Assembly: GCA_945873505.1 (NCBI GenBank) | Contig: CAMCDQ010000002.1 | Span: 31,713-95,712, forward strand | From: Chitinophaga pinensis | GTDB taxonomy: Bacteria > Bacteroidota > Bacteroidia > Flavobacteriales > Flavobacteriaceae | Reading direction: 5' to 3' | Length of the DNA: 64,000 nt | In this document: piece by piece, positions 26,911 through 36,909 of the stretch | Position numbering within the stretch: the first letter of the stretch is position 1 | Layout of the letters: every line of letters starts with the position of its first letter | Notes under the pieces: generated by a model | The model's database searches: none | What the model saw: the letters and a program-made list of their open reading frames with translations, nothing else | What the model was told of the DNA's origin: nothing | Translations under genes and position numbers: made by a program

Positions 26911-26918
26911 TACTTTTG
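26911..26918 (+). promoter_or_regulatory. -7 box TACTTTTG for rplS
   Basis: Consensus -7 box 75 bases before the rplS ATG. It makes the upstream extension of the rplS frame (from 26916) unlikely to be translated. Confidence 0.5.
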
Positions 26919-26993
26919 CACCCACATTTGACCAACCTCTGGCGAAATCCGCGAATGTTGCTTAGATTTAAAACCATAATTAAAAAAATTATC

Positions 26994-27344
26994 ATGGCAG
27001 ATTTAATGAAATTCGTTAAAGACGAATTTGTAACAAAAAAAGAATTCCCTGAATTCGGAGCTGGAGACACTATCACAGTTTATTACGAAATTAAAGAGGG
27101 TGAAAAAACAAGAACTCAGTTTTTTAAAGGAGTTGTTATTCAAAGAAGAGGTTCTGGAAACACAGAAACTTTTACTATACGTAAAATGTCAGGTGCAATT
27201 GGAGTTGAGCGTATCTTCCCAGTAAACTTGCCAGCTTTACAAAAAGTTGAAATCAATAAAAAAGGTTCTGTTCGTAGAGCTCGTATCTATTACTTCAGAG
27301 AGCTTACTGGTAAAAAAGCAAAAATTAAAGACAAAAGAAGATAG
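26994..27344 (+). CDS. rplS: 50S ribosomal protein L19
   Basis: 116 residues from MADLMKFVKDEF; the frame is open 26 codons earlier but only this part is homologous. Signatures are FGAGDTITVYYEI, FKGVVIQRRGSG, GVERIFPVNLP and RRARIYYFRELTGK. L19 lies at the subunit interface. A terminator follows 19 bases after the stop. Confidence 0.95.
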   Translation: MADLMKFVKDEFVTKKEFPEFGAGDTITVYYEIKEGEKTRTQFFKGVVIQRRGSGNTETFTIRKMSGAIGVERIFPVNLPALQKVEINKKGSVRRARIYYFRELTGKKAKIKDKRR

Positions 27345-27363
27345 TCAAATATCTTTTTATTAT

Positions 27364-27393
27364 AAAAGTCTCAACACTGTTGGGGCTTTTTTT
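27364..27393 (+). terminator. Terminator of rplS
   Basis: AAAAGTCTCAACA / TGTTGGGGCTTTT stem with two G-T pairs and a T run. Confidence 0.85.
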
Positions 27394-27504
27394 ATAAAAA
27401 CAATGCTAAATTTACACTTTCAGTAATTTAATTGTCTTTTTTTAAGAAATTAACAAATCAATCGTTATAGTTGTTTATGTAATTACATTTCTTGTTGAAT
27501 GTAT

Positions 27505-27512
27505 TATATTTG
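27505..27512 (+). promoter_or_regulatory. -7 box TATATTTG for icd
   Basis: Consensus -7 box 34 bases before the icd ATG. Confidence 0.55.
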
Positions 27513-27546
27513 CAGACTCAAATTTTAAAATTAAAATTACATAAAA

Positions 27547-28770
27547 ATGGTAAAAATTAAAGTAGTCAATCCAGTAGTAGAATTGAATGGAGATGAAATG
27601 ACACGAATTATCTGGACTTTTATTAAAGAAAAACTAATTCTTCCTTATTTAGAATTAGACATTAAATATTACGATTTAGGAATTGAAAGCCGAGAAGCTA
27701 CTAAAGACCAAATTACAATTGACTCTGCAGAAGCGATAAAAAAATACAATGTTGGTATTAAATGTGCCACTATTACTCCTGACGAAGACCGCGTGAAAGA
27801 ATTTAATCTTTCAAAAATGTGGAAATCACCAAATGGAACTATCAGAAATATTGTTGGCGGAACCGTTTTCCGTGAACCAATTATCATGAAGAACGTACCA
27901 AGATACGTACAAGGTTGGACAAAACCTATCGTTATAGGTCGTCACGCATTTGGAGATCAATATAAAGCTACAGACACCGTTATTAAAGGAAAAGGAAAAC
28001 TAACAATGACTTTCGTTCCTGAAGAAGGAGATACCCAAACATGGGAAGTTTATGATTTTGAAGGTGATGGCGTTGCAATGGCAATGTACAACACAGACGA
28101 AAGCATCTTCGGATTTGCACATTCTTCATTCCAAATGGCATTGACAAAAAAATGGCCGTTGTATCTTTCTACAAAAAACACCATTTTGAAAGCTTATGAT
28201 GGTCGTTTCAAAGATATTTTTGAAGAAGTGTATCAAGCAAATTACAGAACAGAATTTGAAAAAGTAGGAATTACCTACGAACATCGATTGATTGACGATA
28301 TGGTGGCTTCTGCAATGAAATGGAGTGGTGGATTTGTTTGGGCTTGCAAAAACTACGATGGCGATGTTCAGTCGGACACCGTTGCACAAGGATTTGGTTC
28401 GTTAGGATTAATGACTTCTGTATTGGTAACTCCTGATGGAAAGACTGTTGAAGCTGAAGCCGCACACGGAACCGTAACACGTCATTACAGAGAACACCAA
28501 AAAGGAATAGCTACTTCTACAAACCCAATTGCAAGTATTTTTGCTTGGACAAGAGGTTTAGAACACAGAGGCAAATTAGATGAAAATCAAGCGTTAATAG
28601 ATTTTTGCCACACTTTGGAACAGGTTTGTATAGACACTGTTGAAAGTGGAAAAATGACCAAAGATTTGGCTGTTTTAATCTATGAAGATAAAATTACTTC
28701 CGACAATTATTTAACAACTGAAGGTTTCTTAGCGGCTATTCAAGAGAATTTAGAGAAGAAATTAGCATAA
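27547..28770 (+). CDS. icd: NADP-dependent isocitrate dehydrogenase, eukaryote-like type II
   Basis: 407 residues. The start [40 protein letters not shown] and [12 protein letters not shown] mark the homodimeric type II enzyme otherwise best known from eukaryotes. [26 protein letters not shown] and [11 protein letters not shown] form the metal and cofactor region. It converts isocitrate to 2-oxoglutarate in the TCA cycle. Monocistronic, with its own promoter and terminator. Confidence 0.94.
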   Translation: MVKIKVVNPVVELNGDEMTRIIWTFIKEKLILPYLELDIKYYDLGIESREATKDQITIDSAEAIKKYNVGIKCATITPDEDRVKEFNLSKMWKSPNGTIRNIVGGTVFREPIIMKNVPRYVQGWTKPIVIGRHAFGDQYKATDTVIKGKGKLTMTFVPEEGDTQTWEVYDFEGDGVAMAMYNTDESIFGFAHSSFQMALTKKWPLYLSTKNTILKAYDGRFKDIFEEVYQANYRTEFEKVGITYEHRLIDDMVASAMKWSGGFVWACKNYDGDVQSDTVAQGFGSLGLMTSVLVTPDGKTVEAEAAHGTVTRHYREHQKGIATSTNPIASIFAWTRGLEHRGKLDENQALIDFCHTLEQVCIDTVESGKMTKDLAVLIYEDKITSDNYLTTEGFLAAIQENLEKKLA

Positions 28771-28788
28771 CCTATAAAAAAATATTTT

Positions 28789-28826
28789 AAAAAAACTGTT
28801 ATCCAACCGATTGACAGTTTTTTTTT
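28789..28826 (+). terminator. Terminator of icd
   Basis: AAAAACTGT / ACAGTTTTT with a long loop, followed by T run. Confidence 0.7.
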
Positions 28827-28842
28827 ATCATTAAAATTTAAA

Positions 28843-30726
28843 TTGAAAAAAGTTACCTTTTTACTACTATTAATATTTTCATCTTTCCAAAGTTTTGGTC
28901 AGTTAGGCTTTTGCAATGGAAGTAAAGGTATTCCCATTTTCACAGAAGATTTCGGAAGCGGAACAGATTATGGACCCGCATTACCATCAGGCGTAACTTC
29001 CTATACTTTTATTGCGGGAACCCCTGATGACGGACTTTATACGTTATTTTACAGAACCAATCAATACGGTTCTTGGCACAATTCACCAGATCACACTCCC
29101 GATAATCAACCGAATGGAACAAACGGAAAATCGTTAATTATAAATGCAAGTTTCACGCCAAGTGAGTTTTACAAAAGAGTGGTTTCTGGATTGTGCGTCA
29201 ATACCACTTTTGAATTTTCATCTTGGTTAATGAATGTATTTAATTCAACTTCAACAGCTTGTTCTGGAAATAGTATTCCTATAAATGTAACTTTTGAAAT
29301 TTGGGATTCAACAGAAACTATCCTTTTACAATCAGGAAATACAGGCAATATTAATCCTACTTCATCGGCAATTTGGACACAATATGGCTTGGTTTTTACA
29401 ACTGGAATCGGTCAAACTTCTGTTGTTCTAAAAATGAGAAATAACGGAGTTGGCGGATGCGGAAACGATCTTGCTATTGACGATATTATGTTTCGCTCTT
29501 GTGGCGATTTCACAACAATTGGGTCTACAGGAATTACAGGAAATACCTATATTGTTTGCGAAGATGTTACACCCATAAATATAAATTTACAAGTCAATAG
29601 CTCCGGAATAACGCCGAATGTGTTTCAATGGCAAGAGAGTTTAGATAATGTAATTTGGAATGATATTATTGGTGAAAATTCCAACAATTATGACACTCCA
29701 AATATAATCACATCCCATTATTATCGTGTAAAAGTAGCACAAGACGTTGCTAATTTAAACAATGTATTCTGTTCGACAATTTCAGAAATTTTTAGTGTTA
29801 TAGTCAAACCAAAACCTCTAGCACCTTTAAGTAACGGCGATAAATCAATTTGTGAAAACGACCCAATCTCTGCATTATCTGTAACCACATTGGGTTCTGA
29901 AAGTGTAAATTGGTACTCTGCCGCAACAGGTGGAAGTTTATTACAAAGTAACTCTGTGGCTTTCACTCCTACAAATGCTGGGATTTTCTATGCAGAATCT
30001 TATACTTTAAACACGTGTGTAAGTACAAATCGAACCGCCGTTCAACTCACCTTGAATCCAATTCCTGCAATTATTCAAAACGAAACCGCTATTTTATGCG
30101 AAACAAAATCAGTTCTTTTAGACGCTGGAATTAATAATGTAACCTATAATTGGTCAACCACCGAAACCTCAAAAAGTATCAGTGTTTCCAATCCAGGAAC
30201 CTACACCGTTTCCGTTACAAGCACGAATGGATGCACGAATTTAAAAACAATAGTTGTTACTGAAAACCTAATTCCAATAATTACAGACGTTGTAATTAAT
30301 GAACGACAAGTAACTATAATAACTTCCTTTTCAGGCGATTTTGAATATTCTTTAGACGGAATAAATTATCAGAATTACAATGTTTTTGAAAACACAATTG
30401 GAGGCGTTAAAAAAGCGTATGTTCGGGAAAAAAATAATTGTGGTAAAGCGATTTTCAATTTTACTTTAATTGTATTTCCGAAGTTTTTTACACCAAATGG
30501 AGATACCTTTAATGACTATTTTAGTATGGAAGGATTTCAATCAATAACAAACACAACCATTTCAATTTTTGACAGATACGGAAAATTAATTACCTATTTA
30601 AATCCTAAAAACCCATTTTGGGATGGAACTTTACATGGAAATCCGATACCTGCAAGCGATTATTGGTACAACGCAATCCTTCAAGACGGAACAGAATTGA
30701 AAGGGCATTTTGCATTAATTCGATAA
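28843..30726 (+). CDS. Secreted T9SS type B sorting domain protein
   Basis: 627 residues, starting at TTG (LKKVTFLLLLIFSS read as Met); no ATG lies close by. Signal peptide about 1-19, cleaved after SFG. The N-terminal half is a beta-sandwich, Cys-containing domain. Then come two or three Ig-like regions (VFQWQESLDNVIWNDI, SVNWYSAATGGSL, TYTVSVTSTNGC). The C-terminal 85 residues (FFTPNGDTFNDYF, IFDRYGKLI, FWDGTLHG, DYWYNAIL) form the type B sorting signal used by the gliding and type IX secretion machinery. It is probably an adhesin-like cell-surface protein. Confidence 0.88.
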   Translation: MKKVTFLLLLIFSSFQSFGQLGFCNGSKGIPIFTEDFGSGTDYGPALPSGVTSYTFIAGTPDDGLYTLFYRTNQYGSWHNSPDHTPDNQPNGTNGKSLIINASFTPSEFYKRVVSGLCVNTTFEFSSWLMNVFNSTSTACSGNSIPINVTFEIWDSTETILLQSGNTGNINPTSSAIWTQYGLVFTTGIGQTSVVLKMRNNGVGGCGNDLAIDDIMFRSCGDFTTIGSTGITGNTYIVCEDVTPININLQVNSSGITPNVFQWQESLDNVIWNDIIGENSNNYDTPNIITSHYYRVKVAQDVANLNNVFCSTISEIFSVIVKPKPLAPLSNGDKSICENDPISALSVTTLGSESVNWYSAATGGSLLQSNSVAFTPTNAGIFYAESYTLNTCVSTNRTAVQLTLNPIPAIIQNETAILCETKSVLLDAGINNVTYNWSTTETSKSISVSNPGTYTVSVTSTNGCTNLKTIVVTENLIPIITDVVINERQVTIITSFSGDFEYSLDGINYQNYNVFENTIGGVKKAYVREKNNCGKAIFNFTLIVFPKFFTPNGDTFNDYFSMEGFQSITNTTISIFDRYGKLITYLNPKNPFWDGTLHGNPIPASDYWYNAILQDGTELKGHFALIR

Positions 30727-30840
30727 ATTCCACTAAAATTCATCTCTAAATTTTAAAGGTATTTTGTTAACGATAGATTAACAAATTAATAGTGTCGATT
30801 TAATGATAAATTTATCATTTTTGTAAAACAATTCTAATCT

Positions 30841-33216
30841 ATGATTTCAAAGAAAATTATCGCTTTATTATCGCTACTTTTTTCAGTAGTCTTTGCAGGT
30901 TTTTCACAAGAAAAAGTCACACTTAGTGGTGTTGTTTCTGCCGCAAATAGTAATGAAACTATTATTGGAGTAAATGTGACTGTTCCTTCAATTCCAGCCT
31001 ACACAACAACAAATGAATACGGTTTTTATTCTATTACTATTCCAAAAGGAAACTATAGAATTACTATTAGTTCAATCGGTTTTCAAACAAAAGAAGTTAC
31101 AATCGATTTAATTAAAAACACCAATTTTAATATTTCATTATTCGAAAGTGGTGAAGAACTTCAAGAGGTTATTATTACCGAAAAAAAAACTACAAACACG
31201 CAAAAAGCAGAGATGAGTGTGAACAAACTCTCTATTGCAACCATAAAAAAAATGCCTGTTGTTTTGGGCGAAGTTGATGTTTTGAAATCGATTTTATTGC
31301 TTCCAGGGGTTACAAATGCTGGAGAAGGTGCATCTGGATTTAATGTTCGAGGCGGTGGCGCTGACCAAAATTTAATACTTTTGGACGAAGCTACGATATT
31401 TAATTCCTCACACGTATTTGGATTTTTCTCGGTTTTCAATCCCGATGCCATCAAAGATTTAAAGTTATATAAAGGTGGGATTCCTTCTCGTTTTGGTGGA
31501 AGAGCAAGTTCGGTTTTAGATATTTATCAAAAAGATGGAAACTCAAAAAATTATCATATCAACGGTGGAATTGGATTAATTTCAAGCCGGCTTTTAATTG
31601 AAGGTCCAATAGTAAAAGACAAAGGTTCGTTCATAATTGCGGGACGAGGTTCCTATGCGCATTTGTTTTTGAAGCTTACAGATAATAAAAACTCTGCCTA
31701 TTTTTATGATTTAAATACCAAATTGAATTACAAACTGAACAAGAATAATAGTTTGTATGTTTCAGGATATTTTGGTCGTGATGTGTTTAATTTAGAAGGT
31801 AGTTTTACCAATATTTATGGAAATGCAACTTCAAACCTAAGATGGAATCACTTGTTTTCCGACAAATTATTTTCCAACCTTTCGATGATTTATAGTGATT
31901 ATTATTATGGTTTACAATTGGATTTTGTAGGTTTCAAATATGATTCTGGAATAAAAAACTACAATCTAAAATATGATTTCAAAAACTATATCTCCGATAA
32001 AATCAAACTTAACTACGGCATTAATTCTATTTATTACGATTTCAATCCTGGTATTATCAGCCCCACGACTGCTGAATCAGGAATCAATTACAAAAAATTA
32101 GATAAAAAATATGCATTTGAGCCTTCCATTTATCTTGAAGCGGAACATAAAATTACCGATAAATTAGAATTAATGTACGGTTTGCGATACAGTCAATTTT
32201 ACAGATTGGGTGCTTCAACAGTGAATTTATATCAAAATAATGAAGCGGTAACGTTCAATAATGATTTGAAAATATATGAAAATGGAATCCCAATTGGAAC
32301 GAAATATTACAATAATAATAAAGTGATTGCTTCATTCGATAATTTTGAACCACGGTTTTCAGCTTCCTATTCATTGGATAAAAATCAATCTATAAAAGCG
32401 AGTTACAACCGAATGACGCAGTATTTACAGTTAATTTCCAATACGTCCTCGCCTACTCCATTGGATGTTTGGACGCCAAGTGATTCCTATATAAAACCAC
32501 AAATAGCCAACCAAGTTGCGTTGGGTTATTTCAAGAATTTCAATGATGAAGCGTATTCCTTAGAAGTTGAAACGTTCTACAAAAAAGTAAAAAACAGAAT
32601 CGACTATATTGACGGAGCAAATTTAATTGCAAACGAAGCCTTGGAGCAAATTATTCTAAACGGACAATTGAGAGCTTACGGATTAGAAGTATTATTACGA
32701 AAAAATACAGGAAAATTAAATGGCTGGATAGCCTATACGCTTTCACGTTCCGAACAACAAACGCCAGGCAGAACTGCCGATGAAATAGGAATAAATAATG
32801 GAAATTGGTACCGTTCAACCTATGATAAATTACATAATATTGCCGTAACAGGAAGTTACAATTGGAATGAAAAATGGTCGTTTGGCGCCAATTTCACTTT
32901 GCAAACCGGGCAACCTGTAACCTATCCAAACGGGCAATACCAATACCAAGGAATTACGGTTCCGAGTTACGGTTTGCGCAATGAAAATAAATTGCCAACC
33001 TACCACCACTTAGACATTTCAGCAACTTACACTCCAAAACCTCTCAAGAAAAAAGGACGGCAAGGAGAATGGGTTTTCAGTGTTTACAACCTCTACAACA
33101 GACAAAATGCTGCTTCCATAAGTTTCCGACAAAACCAAACTTCAGGAAGTAATGAAGCCGTTCGTTTTTCAATTTTTGGCGCCGTTCCCGCGGTGAGTTA
33201 TAATTTTAAATTTTAG
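30841..33216 (+). CDS. TonB-dependent receptor with carboxypeptidase-like domain
   Basis: 791 residues. Signal peptide about 1-22. Residues about 25-110 form the carboxypeptidase-D regulatory-like domain (TLSGVVSAANSNETIIGVNV, YRITISSIGFQTKEV). The plug follows (VVLGEVDVLKSILLLPGVTNAGEGASGFNVRGG), then a long beta-barrel ending in Phe (VPAVSYNFKF). It is an outer-membrane active importer. Four bases separate its stop from the DUF4249 gene. The substrate is not evident; the pair differs from SusCD. Confidence 0.92.
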   Translation: MISKKIIALLSLLFSVVFAGFSQEKVTLSGVVSAANSNETIIGVNVTVPSIPAYTTTNEYGFYSITIPKGNYRITISSIGFQTKEVTIDLIKNTNFNISLFESGEELQEVIITEKKTTNTQKAEMSVNKLSIATIKKMPVVLGEVDVLKSILLLPGVTNAGEGASGFNVRGGGADQNLILLDEATIFNSSHVFGFFSVFNPDAIKDLKLYKGGIPSRFGGRASSVLDIYQKDGNSKNYHINGGIGLISSRLLIEGPIVKDKGSFIIAGRGSYAHLFLKLTDNKNSAYFYDLNTKLNYKLNKNNSLYVSGYFGRDVFNLEGSFTNIYGNATSNLRWNHLFSDKLFSNLSMIYSDYYYGLQLDFVGFKYDSGIKNYNLKYDFKNYISDKIKLNYGINSIYYDFNPGIISPTTAESGINYKKLDKKYAFEPSIYLEAEHKITDKLELMYGLRYSQFYRLGASTVNLYQNNEAVTFNNDLKIYENGIPIGTKYYNNNKVIASFDNFEPRFSASYSLDKNQSIKASYNRMTQYLQLISNTSSPTPLDVWTPSDSYIKPQIANQVALGYFKNFNDEAYSLEVETFYKKVKNRIDYIDGANLIANEALEQIILNGQLRAYGLEVLLRKNTGKLNGWIAYTLSRSEQQTPGRTADEIGINNGNWYRSTYDKLHNIAVTGSYNWNEKWSFGANFTLQTGQPVTYPNGQYQYQGITVPSYGLRNENKLPTYHHLDISATYTPKPLKKKGRQGEWVFSVYNLYNRQNAASISFRQNQTSGSNEAVRFSIFGAVPAVSYNFKF

Positions 33217-33220
33217 TAGA

Positions 33221-34042
33221 ATGAAAAATATAAAAATCTATTTCCTATTTGCCATTAGCATTCTTGTAGCAAGTTGCGAAAAAGTAATCGATGTTGATTT
33301 GAATACTATGGCACCAAAATTAGTAATTGACGCTTCCATAAAATGGCAAAAAGGTACGCTTGGAAATGAACAAACCATCAATTTATCAACAACAACTTCC
33401 TACTATAGCAATCAAATTCCGACAGTTTCTGGTGCTACTATTTTTATAACTGACGCAACAAACAACATATTTAACTTTGTAGAAACAGGTTCCAATGGAA
33501 GTTATATTTGCACTAATTTTTCACCTGTTTTAAACGGAAATTACGTTTTAACCGTAGTTTTAAATGGGGAAACTTATTCTGCAACCGAAACTTTAAAACC
33601 AGTTCCACCAATTGAAACTATTGAACAAAAAGACAACACGGGATTCTCGGGCAAGGATACAGAAATCAAAGCTATTTATACAGATAACGGAACAACAGAC
33701 GACTATTATTTATTTAAATTCAAGCCAAGTTTTACCGTAATTCCAATTTATTTTTTACAAGAAGACCGCAATTTTCAAGGCAATCAAATATTTGGTTTGT
33801 ACCGAAGTGACGAATTAGAACCGGGACAAAACTTTGAAGTTACACTTTCGGGAATTTCAAAACAGTATTTCAATTATATGCGAATTTTAGTTAGCATTGC
33901 TGGAAACAGTAGCGGAAGTCCATTTCAATCGCCATCTGCAACGGTGCGTGGCAATATAATAAACACCACAATTGAGGCCAATTATCCTCTAGGATATTTT
34001 AGTTTGTCGGAGCAAGACAGTAGAAATTATATTATTAATTAA
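33221..34042 (+). CDS. DUF4249 lipoprotein
   Basis: 273 residues. Lipobox LVASCEK near residue 19 marks a lipoprotein. The pattern VIDVDLNTMAPKLVIDASIKW and SGATIFITD, with repeated beta strands, is the DUF4249 family, which regularly accompanies this type of TonB-dependent receptor. It is probably a surface or periplasmic accessory for the receptor at 30841. Confidence 0.88.
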   Translation: MKNIKIYFLFAISILVASCEKVIDVDLNTMAPKLVIDASIKWQKGTLGNEQTINLSTTTSYYSNQIPTVSGATIFITDATNNIFNFVETGSNGSYICTNFSPVLNGNYVLTVVLNGETYSATETLKPVPPIETIEQKDNTGFSGKDTEIKAIYTDNGTTDDYYLFKFKPSFTVIPIYFLQEDRNFQGNQIFGLYRSDELEPGQNFEVTLSGISKQYFNYMRILVSIAGNSSGSPFQSPSATVRGNIINTTIEANYPLGYFSLSEQDSRNYIIN

Positions 34043-34094
34043 AAGGCAATTCATATTTTATATTTAAATTATCGTCGATAAAATATCATAAATA

Positions 34095-35357
34095 TTACGT
34101 CTTTTGCTTTTTCTTTTTTGCCGCAGGAAAAAGCACATTATTCAAAATCAATCGGTATCCGGGAGAATTGGGGTGCAAATCTAAAACAGTGGGTTCGTCG
34201 CCAACTTTGTGCTGGTAATCTTCGGGATCGTGACCACCGTAGAACGTGAAAAATCCTTTTCCTTTTTGTCCGTGAATATATCTAGCTTCGCTATTTAATA
34301 AATTTTCACCTAAAACCAATACGTTCGTTTTGATTAATTCTCTGTCAAAAGCGGTCGTTTGTCCCATAAATCCTTTTACCAATTGGGTATGATTTTGACA
34401 CAACATGCTCGGAATAACATCCCATTTTGCAGAAAATTCCATAAGTGTAAAGTAATCTTTTTCCATTGGGAGTTCCCTTTTCTCAGTCATATCAATCGTA
34501 GAAAACTCATAATGATCGGGTTTTCTATCCAAAATATAATCCTTAAAGGCAAACGACTTTGTGTAATCAATTTTGGATTGATACTTCCCATCACTTGGAT
34601 CGCCATCAAACATTGGCTCACAAATATCAACTCCATCGGCAGATAATGCAATATCAAAACTGTCTGTTGCAGAACACATGGCAAACATAAATCCTCCTCC
34701 AATTACAAAATCTCTGATTTTTTTGGCTACTGCCAATTTCTCCTCCGAAACTTTAGAATATCCTAATTTAGTTGCTAATTCTTCAGCTGTTTTTTTTTGT
34801 TCTATGTACCAAGGTGAATTTCGATAGGCACCGAAAAACTTTCCATATTGTCCAGTGAAATCTTCGTGATGAAGGTGCAACCAATCGTAAAGCAACAAGC
34901 CATCAGAAAGTACTTCTTCATCATAAATAGGTGTAAATGGAATTTCGGCATAGGTCAAAACTAAAGTCACGGCATCGTCCCATGGTTGTTTCCCTTTAGG
35001 GGTGTAAACCGCTATTTTAGGGGCTTTTTCCAAAATTACATTCTCCATATTTTGTGATGGACTTGAAATATCATCTAATATTGATTTGGTTTCCGAATCT
35101 GAAAGCACTTCAAAACTAACCCCACGAATTTGACATTCTTTTCGAATTTCTTCAGTATCGGGTAATAAAAAAGAACCGCCACGGTAATTTAATAACCAAC
35201 TGGCTTTGTATTTTTTATCCAAACACCAATAGGTAATTCCGTAGGCCTTTAAATGATTTTGTTGCGTGGTTTCATCCATTGGCAACAAAATAAAAGAAGC
35301 TTTTGTTGAAAATGATAGCAATAAAATAAATACTACTAATGAATTTTTAAAGGACAT
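34095..35357 (-). CDS. Secreted glutamine-amidotransferase-like protein (often labelled asparagine synthetase B)
   Basis: 420 residues. Signal peptide about 1-20 (VVFILLLSFSTKAS), so the protein is exported. Homologues carry the name asparagine synthetase B, but no N-terminal Cys nucleophile or synthetase motif is present. Instead there is a class-I amidotransferase or DJ-1-like elbow, IGGGFMFAMCSATDSFDIA, and an ATP-independent look. PWDDAVTLVLTYAEIPF and HLHHEDFTGQYGKFF are conserved-looking. Function is unknown; the usual name is doubtful. Own -7 box at 35377-35384. Confidence 0.75.
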   Translation of the reverse strand: MSFKNSLVVFILLLSFSTKASFILLPMDETTQQNHLKAYGITYWCLDKKYKASWLLNYRGGSFLLPDTEEIRKECQIRGVSFEVLSDSETKSILDDISSPSQNMENVILEKAPKIAVYTPKGKQPWDDAVTLVLTYAEIPFTPIYDEEVLSDGLLLYDWLHLHHEDFTGQYGKFFGAYRNSPWYIEQKKTAEELATKLGYSKVSEEKLAVAKKIRDFVIGGGFMFAMCSATDSFDIALSADGVDICEPMFDGDPSDGKYQSKIDYTKSFAFKDYILDRKPDHYEFSTIDMTEKRELPMEKDYFTLMEFSAKWDVIPSMLCQNHTQLVKGFMGQTTAFDRELIKTNVLVLGENLLNSEARYIHGQKGKGFFTFYGGHDPEDYQHKVGDEPTVLDLHPNSPGYRLILNNVLFPAAKKKKQKT

Positions 35358-35376
35358 TTTTATTTTTTATTTATTC

Positions 35377-35384
35377 CAAAGATA
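35377..35384 (-). promoter_or_regulatory. -7 box TATCTTTG
   Basis: Plus strand CAAAGATA, 19 bases before the start at 35357. Confidence 0.5.
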
Positions 35385-35396
35385 GAAGATTTTGCA

Positions 35397-35439
35397 TAAA
35401 AAAAAGCATCTAAATTTTAAAGTAAATTTAGATGCTTTT
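35397..35439 (-). terminator. Terminator after DUF2911 gene
   Basis: A 16-bp stem AAAAGCATCTAAATTT / AAATTTAGATGCTTTT with a six-base loop, T run on the minus strand. Confidence 0.88.
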
Positions 35440-35461
35440 GAAGTAGTAGAAGCAAAAATAA

Positions 35462-36307
35462 TTATTTCTTACTCCACTCTAAGATGTTGTCTTCATTCAT
35501 TTTGATGTAATCATTATTTTTAGCCAATTTTGCAGCATCAAGGGAAAGTTTTGCTGTTTCAATTGCGCCTTTTTTATCACCTAATTTTGCTTGAATTAAC
35601 GATTTTAATTTGGTGTACCAATAGGGACTTTCTTTTTTTAATTCCAATGCTTTGTTAACATAAGTCAAAGCTTTTATCAAATCTGCGTTGGATTGAAAAT
35701 AGTATTGTGCTGCCGAAAAATAATCGCCACCTGAAGGACCTGCCAAAACTTTATCAATACTTGCCATTGCGGTTTTTTGCGTTGGAACTTGAAATTTCAA
35801 AGCAACCAGTGTTTTTTCCCATGACAAATTTAAATGTGCAAAATTGTTATCTAAATTGTTAATGTCAATTGTAAATGATTCTACATTTCTGTTCAACATT
35901 TCTGGGGTAACAGTAGCTCTCAAAGCAACATCAGCTTCATTCCACACTTCGGGATTTCCCCAATTGTCCGTTTTAGAATAAAAAATGATTTCCCATTTTT
36001 CAACTTTTGGTAAAGTATACAAAGCATATTTACCTTTCTTTAAAGTTTTTCCGTCAATTACAACATCTTCACTAAAACTAATTGTAGAATTTGAATTGGC
36101 ACCCGTTCTCCAAACTTTACCAAAAGGAACTAAATCGCCAAAGATATTTCTTCCTTTTGTACTCGGTCTAGAATAGTCAACTTCCACATCGGTCAAACCA
36201 ACTATCTGATTAATAACGCATTTTGGACTTGGTTGCGGCGTTAAAACTTGTGCTTGAGAACTTAAAGAACTCAAAATTACTGCTAATGCAAGAATTATTT
36301 TTTTCAT
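35462..36307 (-). CDS. DUF2911 protein
   Basis: 281 residues from MKKIILALAV (a frame ten codons longer lacks support). Signal peptide about 1-19 (SSLSSQAQ). The DUF2911 domain covers about 25-185 (VEVDYSRPSTKGRNIFGDLVPFGKVWRTGANSNSTISFSED). The C-terminal 90 residues form TPR-like helices (ALTYVNKALELKKESPYWYTK, AIETAKLSLDAA). Exported, role unknown. -7 box at 36325-36332. Confidence 0.88.
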   Translation of the reverse strand: MKKIILALAVILSSLSSQAQVLTPQPSPKCVINQIVGLTDVEVDYSRPSTKGRNIFGDLVPFGKVWRTGANSNSTISFSEDVVIDGKTLKKGKYALYTLPKVEKWEIIFYSKTDNWGNPEVWNEADVALRATVTPEMLNRNVESFTIDINNLDNNFAHLNLSWEKTLVALKFQVPTQKTAMASIDKVLAGPSGGDYFSAAQYYFQSNADLIKALTYVNKALELKKESPYWYTKLKSLIQAKLGDKKGAIETAKLSLDAAKLAKNNDYIKMNEDNILEWSKK

Positions 36308-36324
36308 AATTAATAATTTTTTTT

Positions 36325-36332
36325 CAAATTTA
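36325..36332 (-). promoter_or_regulatory. -7 box TAAATTTG
   Basis: Plus strand CAAATTTA, 17 bases before ATG 36307; supports that start. Confidence 0.5.
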
Positions 36333-36436
36333 CACATTCGAATCAGTATAAATGTTAATTATTCCATAATTTGAATATTTATAGTTTAGCTTTTCGAATT
36401 AAAAGATAAACAATTGTACTTTTACAAAAAAATTAT

Positions 36437-36907
36437 ATGAAAATCTATACCTATCACGCAAAACAGAACCTACCTATTACACTTGACGAAGCTTGGGAAT
36501 TTTTATCAAATCCCAAAAACTTAAAAGTCATAACTCCTGATTATATGGGTTTTATTACACTTTCTGGCGATGACAGACCAATGTTTGCAGGACAAATAAT
36601 TCAATATATCGTGACTCCAGTTCTTGGAATTCCAATGAAATGGGTAACTGAAATAACACATGTTATTGACAAAAAGTATTTTGTTGACGAACAACGTTTT
36701 GGACCTTATTCGCTTTGGCATCACAAGCATTTCATCAAAGAAATTCCTGGAGGCGTAGAAATGGAAGATATTATTGATTATAAAATACCAATGGGAATTC
36801 TTGGGCAAATGGTTCATCCTATTCTAGTCAAGCCCAAATTAAATGAAATATTCGAATACCGAAGAACAAAATTAATCGAGCTTTTTGGTGAATTTAAAAC
36901 CGTTTAA
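36437..36907 (+). CDS. SRPBCC-family ligand-binding protein
   Basis: 156 residues with the START/Bet v 1-like fold: LDEAWEFLSNPKNLKVITPDYMGF, GQIIQYIV, WVTEITHV, FVDEQRFGPYSLWHH and MEDIIDYKIPMG. Homologues are sometimes named cell division inhibitor, without direct support. Only two bases separate it from the photolyase gene, so the two are likely co-transcribed and may act together after light damage (inference). Confidence 0.85.
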   Translation: MKIYTYHAKQNLPITLDEAWEFLSNPKNLKVITPDYMGFITLSGDDRPMFAGQIIQYIVTPVLGIPMKWVTEITHVIDKKYFVDEQRFGPYSLWHHKHFIKEIPGGVEMEDIIDYKIPMGILGQMVHPILVKPKLNEIFEYRRTKLIELFGEFKTV

Positions 36908-36909
36908 TT

